DNA from: Bacillus massilinigeriensis
GTDB taxonomy: Bacteria > Bacillota > Bacilli > Bacillales > Cytobacillaceae
DNA length: 64,000 bases
Reading direction: 5' to 3'
Assembly (NCBI RefSeq): GCF_900111815.1
Contig: NZ_LT630004.1
Coordinates: forward strand, 2,508,570 to 2,572,569
Shown here: positions 55,941 through 64,000 of the stretch, piece by piece
How the letters are laid out: every line of letters starts with the position of its first letter
Position numbering within the stretch: the first letter of the stretch is position 1
The notes under the pieces: model-generated
What the model was told of the DNA's origin: nothing
The model's input: only the letters and a program-made list of their open reading frames with translations
The model's database searches: none
Position numbers and translations under genes: made by a program

Positions 55941-56341
55941 TTGAAAACTATAGATTCGGGAGAAGTCCGTGGGCATTTCAAGATAGTTAAAGAAAAAATT
56001 AAGACTGAGGTTACTAAAACAGAAGAGCTCCAAAAAAGCATCAGTGCTTTAAATAGTTCAAGAGCTATCTTTATGGGAAAAACCGCTGATTCCATTTTTT
56101 CATTTTATCAAGAGTGCCATTTACCTTTTCTACAATATTTCAAAAGCTTTTCCGATGACTATTTACAGACTATGGAAAATATTAAAGATGCCCTGGAATA
56201 CGTCGAGGATGAAAAGGAAAGCCACTGCTATATTGATCAATCATTTTTAGAGAATAACATAAAGCCTCCTCTAAAAAAAATAAAAGAATACACTATAGAT
56301 TCAGTCTCTGAAGCAAATAATTACATCAACTCAGTGGATTT
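55941..56341 (+). pseudogene. LXG toxin, N-terminal part (split by transposon)
   Basis: TTG start with TTAGGAGGGAG upstream. The LXG domain reads KTIDSGEVRGHFKIVKEKIK, AIFMGKTADSIFSFYQECHL and continues to NNYINSV-D-F where the transposon begins. The reading frame resumes after the element as DFTWLPKLEEEGFVNTVDNA (59677 on). The two halves, joined through the GGATTT duplication, give one uninterrupted protein of about 500 residues. Type VII effector with a pore-type tail. Confidence 0.88.
56336..56341. repeat. Target-site duplication GGATTT (left)
   Basis: Identical to 59677-59682 on the other side of the transposon. Confidence 0.9.
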
Positions 56342-56433
56342 TGTACGCTGCCATATTCGTTGGCAGTGTTTTTTGTTGTTTTAGGAAAAAATTGTGGCGG
56401 TACAATTTTAGAAAATCATGCGACAATAGATTA

Positions 56434-57111
56434 ATGTTAATCATTCCCTGGCGGGAGGAGGGGCAAAAAGGGCACGAAGAGACAGCGTTCCTTCAGCCTA
56501 ATTTAGCCAAAACCATGACTAGGATAAAGTATCTTGGTAGAACAATCAGAGAATATTTAAGATATTATCAGGATGTACCACCTCCTTGCGATGAGAACTG
56601 TCCTGATTGTAATAGAAAATTATATAAGCATGGCCGGTACTATCGTATGGTTATCACAGGGAAAAAGGCAAGAAGGATTCCGATCTACCGATGGTATTGT
56701 TCTGCTTGTGGAAAGACTTTTTCATTATTGCCAGATTTTCTCTTCCGCTACCAAATCCATAGTGGGCAACTTTTACAAAGAGCCTGGCTTTTGCGGTATG
56801 TAAAAGGTCGAAGCTATTCTTTTATTCAAACGTACTTCTCGCAAAATGTTTTAGGGGGAGTAAGCTACAAAACTGTTAAACGATGGGATCGGCTTTGGAA
56901 GGGCCCGCTCAAGTCTCTTGTCCAATTCCTTCTTTCTTCAACAGTTGAAATTAAGCCATTTGCATTTGAATTTCAAAAAATTAAGCACTTAACAGTGGAA
57001 CAACTTCTATTATTCCTTCTCCCGTTGGCATGGGAAATTTCTCATCCTACCACCCCCTATCCTTCCTGTGGTTACTTCCAATGGATAAATCAGTTAAGAG
57101 AAAAAATATAA
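56434..57111 (+). CDS. Zinc-ribbon/HTH protein (DUF6431-like) of the transposon
   Basis: About 225 residues if it starts at MLIIPWREEGQKGHEETAFL; the frame is open from 56341 and the start is unsure. A zinc ribbon is visible: PPPCDENCPDCNRKLYKHGR and YRWYCSACGKTFSLLPDF (Cys-x2-Cys pairs). A helix-turn-helix-like region follows (RSYSFIQTYFSQNVLGGVSY). Proteins of this sort accompany TnsB/TnsC-like pairs in Firmicute transposons, where a role in target choice or regulation is conceivable. Function not known. Confidence 0.6.
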   Translation: MLIIPWREEGQKGHEETAFLQPNLAKTMTRIKYLGRTIREYLRYYQDVPPPCDENCPDCNRKLYKHGRYYRMVITGKKARRIPIYRWYCSACGKTFSLLPDFLFRYQIHSGQLLQRAWLLRYVKGRSYSFIQTYFSQNVLGGVSYKTVKRWDRLWKGPLKSLVQFLLSSTVEIKPFAFEFQKIKHLTVEQLLLFLLPLAWEISHPTTPYPSCGYFQWINQLREKI

Positions 57112-57310
57112 ACCACTCCATCCTTTATTCCCCATCCCACTCTCCGCCTACTTTCTTTCCGAATCCTGTTTCTCCCCCCTTCGGGGTATAATCCTCCTAA
57201 AATATGTATTTAAAACGAACGTTCCCACAGAATTTGGGCTCTCCCTTTTCATTGGTTCCTGTTATTTAATGAAACTTGTAGAAGTTGATTAAAAAGAGGG
57301 AGAGTTTTAT

Positions 57311-58690
57311 ATGGACGAAAAGCTTAGAAATGACATTGCCTTATACCGCTTTGGTTTGATCGCTGAAATTGTCACCAGAGAGCTCCCAAAAGGAGAACAA
57401 GCACAACGGCTTCGTAGCATCGCAGAGGCTGAACATATGAATCCATATGGAGAGATGCAAAAGGTCGGCATCCGTACGCTGGAAAGGTATCTGCAGCTTT
57501 ATCGCAAGGGAGGGTTTGAGGCATTGAAGCCGGTGAAACGAGGCGGATATGCACCAAGGTCTATCTCAAAAGAGATACTGGAAAAGGCCATTCAATTGAA
57601 AAAGGAACGCCCAGAGAGATCGATCGAACAAATTATCCGCATGATGGAGTTGGCAGCCATTATGCCAAGGGGAAGCATATCCGAAAGCACCCTCTCCAAA
57701 CAGTTTAGGAAAGCAGGTATAACGAAAAAACGGCTACAACAAACACCTGTAGGCAACCAGTTTCGCCGCTTTGAATTTCCGTATCGCAATGCCTGTTGGC
57801 AAGGGGATGTCCAACATACTTTGTATCTTCCGGATCCCAAGGATTCAAATAAGAAGCGAGTGGCCAAGTTGTTTGCATTCATTGACGATTATAGCCGATT
57901 CATTGTGCATGGGCAGTTTTACTTTGACGAAAAAGGTGCGCAACTGGAAGACTGCTTCTTTAAAGCCATCTTAACTAATGGAAAGCCTGAACAAATCTAT
58001 GTGGATAACGGATCCATTTATCGCGCAAAGGCGTTGGAGACAACCTGCGCAAAGCTCGGGATAAAACTGTCCCACTCTACTCCAAGACGTCCACAAGGGC
58101 GCGGGAAAATTGAGCGTTTTTTCCGATTCGTAGATACGTCCTTCAAGCCTGAGGCTTATGATCTGATCGAATCAGGAAGGATTCAATCCATTGAACAATT
58201 AAATCGGTATTTCCACATTTGGAAAGAATCCATTTATCATGAAAGAACACATGGGGAAACGAAGCAAGCGCCGAAACACCGCTGGGAAGAGTGTGAGCAA
58301 CCTACGGTCTCCATCTCCTTTCAGGAACTAAAGAACGCCTTCTTTTGGGAAGAAGAGCGAAAAGTGGACAAGACAGGCTGCATCTCTTTTCAGGGAAATA
58401 AATACGAAGTGGATTCCCGATTGGTCGGTGAAATGATTACTCTCCGTTTCGATCCTAATGACCTGGAATCAATCGAAGTATGGTTTGACGGACAACAGTT
58501 TGAAAATGCAATTCCTTTAAAACTTGCCCGTCCAAGACATGAAAAGGTAGCTTCTGAAACCTCAAATAGAGCTGAAGAAGAATCTGGCCTCAACTTTTTG
58601 GATTTAACAGAACCCGACCATGAAAAGAAACAAAAGGAAAAGCGAGGGTCATTAAGCTATCAAACTCTTATAGGGGGAAAAGAAGAATGA
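57311..58690 (+). CDS. DDE transposase (Tn552/TnsB/Mu-like)
   Basis: 459 residues. N-terminal helix-turn-helix domains (GIRTLERYLQLYRKGGFEAL, SESTLSKQFRKAGITKKRLQ). rve core with Asp166 in CWQGDVQHTLYLPD, Asp232 in QIYVDNGSIYRAK and Glu268 in RPQGRGKIERFFRF, spaced as DD(35)E. A Mu_C-like beta domain lies at about 335-420. Length is close to the 480-residue Tn552 transposase. RBS AGAGGGAGAG. The stop overlaps the ATPase start (ATGA). Confidence 0.92.
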   Translation: MDEKLRNDIALYRFGLIAEIVTRELPKGEQAQRLRSIAEAEHMNPYGEMQKVGIRTLERYLQLYRKGGFEALKPVKRGGYAPRSISKEILEKAIQLKKERPERSIEQIIRMMELAAIMPRGSISESTLSKQFRKAGITKKRLQQTPVGNQFRRFEFPYRNACWQGDVQHTLYLPDPKDSNKKRVAKLFAFIDDYSRFIVHGQFYFDEKGAQLEDCFFKAILTNGKPEQIYVDNGSIYRAKALETTCAKLGIKLSHSTPRRPQGRGKIERFFRFVDTSFKPEAYDLIESGRIQSIEQLNRYFHIWKESIYHERTHGETKQAPKHRWEECEQPTVSISFQELKNAFFWEEERKVDKTGCISFQGNKYEVDSRLVGEMITLRFDPNDLESIEVWFDGQQFENAIPLKLARPRHEKVASETSNRAEEESGLNFLDLTEPDHEKKQKEKRGSLSYQTLIGGKEE

Positions 58691-59487
58691 TTGCAAAACA
58701 TTTTGGATGGAAGCACACTCCATTTCAAAAGGACATTCCTACTAGACACTTATTCATGGCAAAACAATATAAAGAGCTGCAGGCACGGCTGACATTTATG
58801 ATTCAGCAGCGTTCATTCGGTCTGATTACCGGGGAAGTCGGCGCTGGAAAATCAACCGCCATCAGGTCACTGAAAGAACGATTGGAAGCAAATCAGCATG
58901 TTTTTCTTTATTTATCTGACTCAGCTTTAAAACCCCGCGATTTTTATCGAGAAATGCTTCTCCAGGTAGGAATAGAACCCAAATTTCTGGCGAGTGATCT
59001 CAAACGACAATTTAAAACAGCCCTCCTAGACATCTATGAAAACAAAAAGAAAACGCCCGTCGTAGTGATTGACGAAGCGCATTTATTGTCATCATCGATG
59101 TTACAGGAAATCAGATTCCTAACAAATTTTCAAATTGATTCCCTGTCACCTTTGGCCCTTATTTTGGTTGGACAGCCCGAATTAAGGGACAAGCTCCGTC
59201 TAAGAAGCCTGGAAGCCATTTCTCAAAGGATCAATACCCGCTTCCACCTTGATGGGATGAGTTTCGAAGAAATGATAGAATACATCAAACATCAATTGGA
59301 GGTGGCAGGAGAAAGCCGCCAGGTTTTCACGGATTCATCATTAAAATTAATCTTTAAGGAAACTCGAGGCATTCCGCGCTTAACGAACCGTTTATGTACG
59401 GAATGCCTGTTAGACGCAGTTTCCAGGAAGCAGGAACTGGTAGACGAAAACTCGGTAGAGCGAGTCATAGATGACTACCGGTTTTAG
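58687..59487 (+). CDS. AAA+ transposition ATPase (ExeA/TnsC/Tn552 p271-like)
   Basis: 266 residues. Walker A LITGEVGAGKSTAIRSLK near residue 50, Walker B KTPVVVIDEAHLLSSSML near 120, sensor region LILVGQPELRDKLRL and the closing GIPRLTNRLCTECLLDA. Regulates the transposase and probably selects targets, as Tn552 p271 and TnsC do. Translationally coupled to the transposase. Confidence 0.92.
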   Translation: MIAKHFGWKHTPFQKDIPTRHLFMAKQYKELQARLTFMIQQRSFGLITGEVGAGKSTAIRSLKERLEANQHVFLYLSDSALKPRDFYREMLLQVGIEPKFLASDLKRQFKTALLDIYENKKKTPVVVIDEAHLLSSSMLQEIRFLTNFQIDSLSPLALILVGQPELRDKLRLRSLEAISQRINTRFHLDGMSFEEMIEYIKHQLEVAGESRQVFTDSSLKLIFKETRGIPRLTNRLCTECLLDAVSRKQELVDENSVERVIDDYRF

Positions 59488-59676
59488 GACCTGAAAAGGT
59501 CCTTTTTCTGTTTAGAGAATAATATAAATTTGAAATGAATTCAATGGAACTTTAAACCATATAATGCCAACGAATTTGACTTAACTAAAAAGGAAACGAA
59601 AGTGACGGTGGCGAAAATAGTCTGTTGCCGTCATTGTCGTTTCCGAAATAAACGCCATTAAAAATGGCTCTTAACA

Positions 59677-59682
59677 GGATTT
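59677..59682. repeat. Target-site duplication GGATTT (right)
   Basis: Identical to 56336-56341. Confidence 0.9.
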
Positions 59683-60781
59683 CACATGGCTACCAAAGTT
59701 AGAAGAAGAAGGTTTTGTCAACACAGTAGACAATGCAGAAAAATACGTTGATGAGACAATAGAAGCTCTAGTAAATTTTGATAATGCACAAGCAAAAGAA
59801 GTAGAATTCCTTGAAAATAAACTAGAATTGCTTAATAATTATATGGATAAGTTGGAATCCATGTTCGGCAAAGGAAGCTCCGCCATTTCAAATTACAATG
59901 GTAAAAAGTTAAAGCAATCCGATGCCTATAAAAATTTAAAAGATACACTTAAAGCAGATAAATCATTTGATATTGCCAATACTATTGGTGAGCCTTTCGA
60001 TTTCACTAATGGGAGAATTATGCAATACGGAGACTTCGCTCTCATTAGCTTCCATGGAGCTCGTACATATTGGGCAGCTCGTAAAGCAAAGGGAATGAAA
60101 ATAACTTATCATGGAGGTGAGCCAACACTTTGGAAAAAGTATAAAGGCGAGTATAAATTCTCCGTTGGTGCACCGGAGGCTTGGACTGCAAAAGGAGGAC
60201 ATAGTGCAGAACTCGCCACAAAGTTTCGCGAAAAGTTGAAGTCTACCAGATTTATTGATAAACCATTTAAAAAGTTGTACTCCACCTATAATGACGCAGG
60301 GAGTTATATAAAACATCAATTCGGCTTTCCAAAAAATCAAAGTAACTATATTGACGGTAAAAAGTTTAAAGCTGACTATATAAATAAAGTCAAATTCGGT
60401 ACAAAAGAAGTGGTTGAAACAGCAGCAAAAGCTAAAGGATTTACTAAAGTTGCAGAGCGTGTTCCAGGAGTAGGAAACACTATTACTGTAGTTGCTAATC
60501 TTACCGAATTTGTTAAACCAGAGAATAAAAATAAATCCAAATATGAAAAATTCGGTAGGTTTTTAGCTGGTACTGCTACAGATTTTGCCTTAATTGGAGC
60601 TGGCACGAAAATTGGAGCCACAATAGGAAGTGTTGGAGGGCCAATAGGTATAGTGATTGGAGGAGCAGCAGGCGGTTTAATTGGAGCTGGAATAAGTACT
60701 TTCGGAGGAGATAAAATTAAAGACTTTGGAGGATCCATAGGGAAGAAAGTTGGAAAATCTATTAGTAAGTGGTTTAAATAA
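59683..60781 (+). pseudogene. LXG toxin, C-terminal part with glycine-zipper tail
   Basis: The frame is open directly from the transposon border (DFTWLPKLEEEGFVNTVDNA); an ATG at 59828 is an artificial start. A middle part (FALISFHGARTYWAARKAKG; KSTRFIDKPFKKLYSTYNDA) is followed by KVAERVPGVGNTITVVANLT and a Gly-rich hydrophobic run LIGAGTKIGATIGSVGGPIG ... GGLIGAGISTFGGDK, ending KSISKWFK. Glycine-zipper repeats of this form insert into membranes in known LXG pore toxins such as TelE. No nuclease motif. Alone it cannot be exported because the LXG part is cut off. Confidence 0.85.
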
Positions 60782-60811
60782 ATATTTTTCTCACAGGAGA
60801 ACTGATTAAAA

Positions 60812-61144
60812 ATGGAATCAATACTGTCAACTTTTGAATTTATCCTAATGATATTGATGGGGATACAAGCAATCTTTAGCTTTTTACTATTCCTTTTAGG
60901 TGACTTTTACCTTAATTGGTATGAAACAGGTGTGGTAAAACCTCCTGAAAGCTGGTTGGATAAAGTCTTTAATTTAATTATGGATTCAACAATGATAATA
61001 GCAATCTATTTTTATAAAAAACAACAAAAATACCCTTGGCCAATCCGAAAATTGCTTCAATTAATCACCCCTTTTATTATGAGTATTGCTTTTATTTTTA
61101 TCTACCACTATATCTCAAAGTTCCTTCGGATGCTCTTTCTTTAA
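60812..61144 (+). CDS. Membrane immunity candidate, paralogue 3 (cognate of the split LXG toxin)
   Basis: 110 residues with three hydrophobic segments (FEFILMILMGIQAIFSFLLF; NLIMDSTMIIAIYFY; FIMSIAFIFIYHYISKFLRM). Residues 41-62 (LNWYETGVVKPPESWLDKVF) differ from paralogues 1 and 2, while the flanks are nearly identical. It follows the toxin by 31 bases. The variable middle may set specificity for the matching toxin tail. Confidence 0.78.
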   Translation: MESILSTFEFILMILMGIQAIFSFLLFLLGDFYLNWYETGVVKPPESWLDKVFNLIMDSTMIIAIYFYKKQQKYPWPIRKLLQLITPFIMSIAFIFIYHYISKFLRMLFL

Positions 61145-61192
61145 ATTTACTTGTATTAAGTTAGGGAAAAATACAGAATAAAGGTGATTATA

Positions 61193-61993
61193 ATGAACTT
61201 TTTAATGACTTGTACCACTGAGGAACTTGCACTGTTTGTATCTCTTTGTGGGTTTCCAGGAGAAGGTAGAGGGATTGCGGAGTCTTCTTTTGGGAGAAAA
61301 AGCGGGAAAGAATGGGATGCAATTATTGAGACAACGATTCATCAGTTGATGGTGAAGGATTTATGGGATGAGGAAAAAGCGGAAAACGATGAGGTTCCGT
61401 TTCCAGAAGATTTGCAAAAGTTTATTATTCAATTCACAAAATCTAATTGGATAGTCCGGTGTTCTGACTTCCCTCGAGAAAGCGTGCTAATGATCCATCA
61501 CTTAGAAGGCGAAGAGTGGACTGCTCAAATTATTCATAAAGATATCGTCCATGAATTCTACCTCTTAAAAACTAGTGAAATTCCTTCCTTTATTCAAGAG
61601 TATTACTCCTTCCCTATATTTGAAGGAGAAACGAAAGAATTCTTCTTAACAGAAAAAGGCTTTAATGTCCTAAGTGATCAAAATAAGCTACATAAAGTTA
61701 GAAAAATGAGCAATTTTACAGCTGAAGAAGAGGAAGCTTTTAATTATTTTATGGAAGATTTAGGACAATATAATTGGTCTCTATTTAATATAGCGTTTTT
61801 CCATATTCCTAATCTGGAATCAGATCCATATATGCAAAACATCTTCTTCTTCCTCCCTTCTAACAAAGGTATGTGGCTTGTCGAGTATAGCGATGACACG
61901 GAGAAATCTGTTCGTGTCCGGCTTGAGCCTTTTTCTGAGTGGAAAGCTACTATTGAAGGAGTACAAACAGTAGCGGAACAAGTTACTAGTTAA
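61193..61993 (+). CDS. Conserved protein downstream of the LXG toxin/immunity pair, unknown function
   Basis: 266 residues from MNFLMTCTTEELALFVSLCG; AAAGGTGAT precedes the ATG at 61193. No membrane segment or signal. The N-terminal part looks like a winged helix (AIIETTIHQLMVKDLWDEEK) and the C-terminal half is beta-rich, a layout reminiscent of EspG-like secretion chaperones, though I cannot show homology. Remnants of its start lie after the other two immunity copies, so it is part of the repeating unit. Ends the locus at a terminator. Confidence 0.65.
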   Translation: MNFLMTCTTEELALFVSLCGFPGEGRGIAESSFGRKSGKEWDAIIETTIHQLMVKDLWDEEKAENDEVPFPEDLQKFIIQFTKSNWIVRCSDFPRESVLMIHHLEGEEWTAQIIHKDIVHEFYLLKTSEIPSFIQEYYSFPIFEGETKEFFLTEKGFNVLSDQNKLHKVRKMSNFTAEEEEAFNYFMEDLGQYNWSLFNIAFFHIPNLESDPYMQNIFFFLPSNKGMWLVEYSDDTEKSVRVRLEPFSEWKATIEGVQTVAEQVTS

Positions 61994-62008
61994 GTGGATA
62001 AAATCAAT

Positions 62009-62042
62009 AAAAAAACGCACCTAGCCGGGTGCGTTTTTTGTT
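62009..62042. terminator. Bidirectional terminator between the LXG locus and copZ
   Basis: AAAAAACGCACC-TAGCC-GGGTGCGTTTTTT; T runs on both strands. Confidence 0.9.
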
Positions 62043-62045
62043 GTT

Positions 62046-62252
62046 CTACTCTACATCATATCCTTGATCGTCAATTGTTTCTTTCACTTTTTCTACTGTT
62101 ACTTGTTCAGGGTTGTAGTCTACAGTTACTTTTCCGCCTTCGAGATCTACTTTAACGGTTTGGACGCCTACAAGTTCACCTACGCTGCTTTCTACTGCTT
62201 TAACACAATGTCCGCATGACATTCCTTTTACATTGAGTGTTACTGTTTCCAT
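62046..62252 (-). CDS. copZ: Copper chaperone CopZ
   Basis: 68 residues. Heavy-metal-associated domain with GMSCGHCVKAVE (CxxC near residues 13-16) and TVEKVKETIDDQGYDVE. Carries Cu(I) to the CopA ATPase in the cytoplasm. Follows csoR by 18 bases. Confidence 0.95.
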   Translation of the reverse strand: METVTLNVKGMSCGHCVKAVESSVGELVGVQTVKVDLEGGKVTVDYNPEQVTVEKVKETIDDQGYDVE

Positions 62253-62270
62253 TGATAATGCCTCCCTTGT

Positions 62271-62621
62271 TTATTTTTTCATGAGTTTTTGGATCGTGAC
62301 GAGGAGCTCATCGATGGCTTCCCTGTCACCTTCTTCAATCCGCTCGACGATACACGTTTTCATGTGGCCTTCGAGCAGAAGCTTCGCCACGCTGTTGAGG
62401 GCAGCTTGGGTTGCGGAGATCTGTGTAATGACGTCATCGCAGTAAGTATCTTTTTCGATTAAGCCTTTGATTCCGCGAATCTGCCCTTCAATCCTGTTCA
62501 GCCTTGTCACAAGGTTTTTCTTTGTGCTTTCTGAGTGATGGCTTTTCCTTCCCGGCGTAGGATTACAATGGCTCTCGCATTCTGTATCCTTCGCCGTCTT
62601 CTCTATTTCAGGAACTTCCAC
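62271..62621 (-). CDS. csoR: Copper-sensing repressor CsoR
   Basis: 116 residues. The CsoR fold LVTRLNRIEGQIRGIKGLIE is followed by the Cu(I) ligands: Cys in KDTYCDDVITQ, and His and Cys in LLEGHMKTCIVE. The N-terminal ~30 residues (Cys/His-rich, ECESHCNPTPGRKSHHSEST) are longer than in many CsoR proteins and may hold extra metal-binding residues. Represses the cop genes until copper binds. Between it and copA the sequence TATACCCCTGTATCG may be part of its operator. Confidence 0.92.
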   Translation of the reverse strand: MEVPEIEKTAKDTECESHCNPTPGRKSHHSESTKKNLVTRLNRIEGQIRGIKGLIEKDTYCDDVITQISATQAALNSVAKLLLEGHMKTCIVERIEEGDREAIDELLVTIQKLMKK

Positions 62622-62684
62622 GCTCCACCCCTCCCTTTTCCACTATTTTAATATACCCCTGTATCGTATGCAAAGACACTTCAT

Positions 62685-64000
62685 TTAACGGTTTAGTTTG
62701 ACGCGCTGCAGGCGAAGGGCATTGAGAACGACGGAGACAGAACTGAAGGCCATCGCAGCACCGGCAAGCCATGGCGCCAAAAATCCTAGTGCCGCAATTG
62801 GGATGCCTAAGGTGTTATAGGCGAATGCCCAGAAAAGATTCTGCCTAATATTGCGGATCGTTTTCCTGCTCATGAGGATGCTGTCAGCAATGCTGTTGAG
62901 GTCGCCGCGCATGAGCGTAATATCCGCTGCTTCCATCGCGACGTCTGTGCCCGTACCGATTGCCATGCCAATATCTGCAACAGCAAGTGCGGGTGCGTCG
63001 TTGATTCCATCGCCAACCATTGCGACCTTTTTCCCTTGAGACTGAAGCTTTTTGATTTCCTCGGCCTTACCTTCTGGGAGTACCTCAGCTATCGCATAGT
63101 CAATACCAGTCTCGGCGGCGATGCTGTTTGCGGTTCGCTTGTTGTCACCAGTGATCATGATGACCTCAAGCCCCATCTCTTTTAACCGCCGAATTGCTGA
63201 AGCTGAAGTTTCTTTCACTGTATCCGCTACCGCGACCATACCAGCATAAACACCGTCCACCGCTGCGAGCATTGCTGTTTTCCCGTTATCCTCAAGCTGC
63301 TCCATTTGCTGCAGTACCGAATCAATGGCAATTCCTTCTGCAAGCATCATTTTCCTTGTGCCGACAAGCACGGAATGCCCTTCCACCGAAGCCTTAATTC
63401 CGTATCCGGGCACTGCCGTGAAATTTTCCGGCTCAGTCAGTTCCACACCTTTATCCTTTACACCTGCAACAATCGCCTGTGCAAGCGGGTGCTCCGATTG
63501 CCTTTCCGCAGAACCTACTAAACGAAGGAATTCTTTTTCGTCCAATCCGGATGGCAGGATATGTGTCAACACTGGCTTCCCGTTTGTCACAGTGCCTGTT
63601 TTGTCGAGCACAATCGTATCGATTTCATGCGTCAGCTCAAGATGCTCTCCGCCTTTAAAAAGAATGCCATATTCAGCAGCACGGCCGGAGCCCGCCATGA
63701 TCGAGGTTGGCGTTGCCAGCCCTAACGCACAAGGACAGGCAATAACAAGCACCGCAATCATTTTCTCTAGAGCTTCTGGGAAGTCTCCAGGACTCGCAAC
63801 AAAATACCAAATCAGGAAGGTGACTGCAGCAATACCAACAACGATTGGAACGAATACTCCAGAAATTTTATCCGCGAGGCGTTGAATCGGTGCTTTCGAG
63901 CCCTGTGCGTCCTCCACTACTTTGATAATTTGTGCTAGCGCCGTTTCCTTTCCGACCTTTGTCGCCTCTACTTTTAAAAATCCGTTCTTGTTTACTGTTG
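62685..64000 (-). CDS. copA: Copper-exporting P1B-type ATPase CopA (5' end outside window)
   Basis: The frame is open to the window edge; about 438 C-terminal codons are visible. Motifs: ion-binding [19 protein letters not shown], phosphorylation site [16 protein letters not shown], the SEHPLAQAI nucleotide-binding His-Pro, [20 protein letters not shown], and C-terminal membrane helices [23 protein letters not shown] marks a Cu(I) pump. It lies upstream of csoR and copZ on the same strand, with a gap of 63 bases to csoR. Confidence 0.95.
   Translation of the reverse strand, partial: TVNKNGFLKVEATKVGKETALAQIIKVVEDAQGSKAPIQRLADKISGVFVPIVVGIAAVTFLIWYFVASPGDFPEALEKMIAVLVIACPCALGLATPTSIMAGSGRAAEYGILFKGGEHLELTHEIDTIVLDKTGTVTNGKPVLTHILPSGLDEKEFLRLVGSAERQSEHPLAQAIVAGVKDKGVELTEPENFTAVPGYGIKASVEGHSVLVGTRKMMLAEGIAIDSVLQQMEQLEDNGKTAMLAAVDGVYAGMVAVADTVKETSASAIRRLKEMGLEVIMITGDNKRTANSIAAETGIDYAIAEVLPEGKAEEIKKLQSQGKKVAMVGDGINDAPALAVADIGMAIGTGTDVAMEAADITLMRGDLNSIADSILMSRKTIRNIRQNLFWAFAYNTLGIPIAALGFLAPWLAGAAMAFSSVSVVLNALRLQRVKLNR

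Larger units (their letters stand above)
56342..59676 (+). mobile_element. Tn552/TnsBC-like transposon in an LXG toxin gene
   Basis: 3335 bases. Ends TGTACGCTGCCATATTCG (left) and, inverted, TGTTAAGAGCCATTTTTA (right). Both carry a small palindrome at the same distance (GCCATATTCGTTGGC; GCCATTTTTAATGGC). TGT...ACA termini with a 6-base duplication fit DDE transposases of the Tn552/Tn402/Mu/Tn7 type. Carries a zinc-ribbon protein gene, a DDE transposase and an AAA+ ATPase on one strand. No cargo or resolvase. Confidence 0.88.

Noticed and set aside
59828-60781. A complete 317-residue gene starting at 59828
   Set aside because: The frame is open back to the transposon border and continues the LXG gene cut at 56341; the ATG is internal.

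Overview
The window comes from the chromosome of a spore-forming, low-GC Bacillaceae bacterium. The evidence is gene order: sufCDSUB, yurZ, metNPQ, yusE, yusF, yusG, gcvH, yusI, fadNAE, a YuzL-type small gene, fadM and yusN-type coat genes follow each other much as in Bacillus subtilis. S-box and T-box RNAs, TTG/GTG starts behind strong Shine-Dalgarno sequences and spore coat genes agree. I cannot name the genus.

Region 1-21 kb is a mobile-DNA graveyard. It holds three IS21-type istA/istB units (one cut by the window edge), an orphan istB, an IS110-type element with a structured RNA-like leader, a group IIC intron, a large serine recombinase gene broken by an IS21-type element, a plasmid-initiator-like gene, and a truncated methyl-accepting chemotaxis gene. 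Embedded in it are two toxin/immunity sets with HNH-type (LHH) nuclease domains and SMI1/KNR4 immunity genes. One is an orphan C-terminal toxin tip (10.2-10.5 kb). The other is an apparently intact LXG operon (17.2-20.8 kb) with its small helper genes.

Region 21-45 kb is core metabolism, mostly on the minus strand: Fe-S cluster assembly (suf), methionine uptake and O-acetylhomoserine sulfhydrylation (each behind a SAM riboswitch), thioredoxin-like and Toprim proteins, GcvH, an Spx/ArsC-like protein, the FadR-type beta-oxidation operon fadN-fadA-fadE, a proline dehydrogenase behind a cre site, CotF-like coat proteins, an FtsW/RodA protein and undecaprenyl-diphosphatase.

Region 45-53 kb holds a HesB/IscA-like gene with an in-frame TGA exactly at the conserved cysteine (a candidate selenoprotein), a tungstate regulator plus TupABC transporter, BioY behind a BirA-type operator, a T-box-controlled BrnQ, and a di/tripeptide transporter.

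Region 53.3-62 kb is a second LXG polymorphic-toxin locus. Two helper genes and an LXG gene with a glycine-zipper C-terminus are followed by a three-segment membrane immunity candidate and an unknown 266-residue protein. The LXG gene is split by a Tn552/TnsB-TnsC-like transposon flanked by a perfect GGATTT target duplication. Upstream lie two further immunity paralogues, each preceded by a leftover toxin tail and followed by a leftover start of the downstream gene, and a copy of the operon's upstream region. The pattern suggests repeated recombination of toxin/immunity cassettes. The window ends with a copper module (copZ, csoR, copA, the last cut by the edge). I saw no rRNA, tRNA or CRISPR array.
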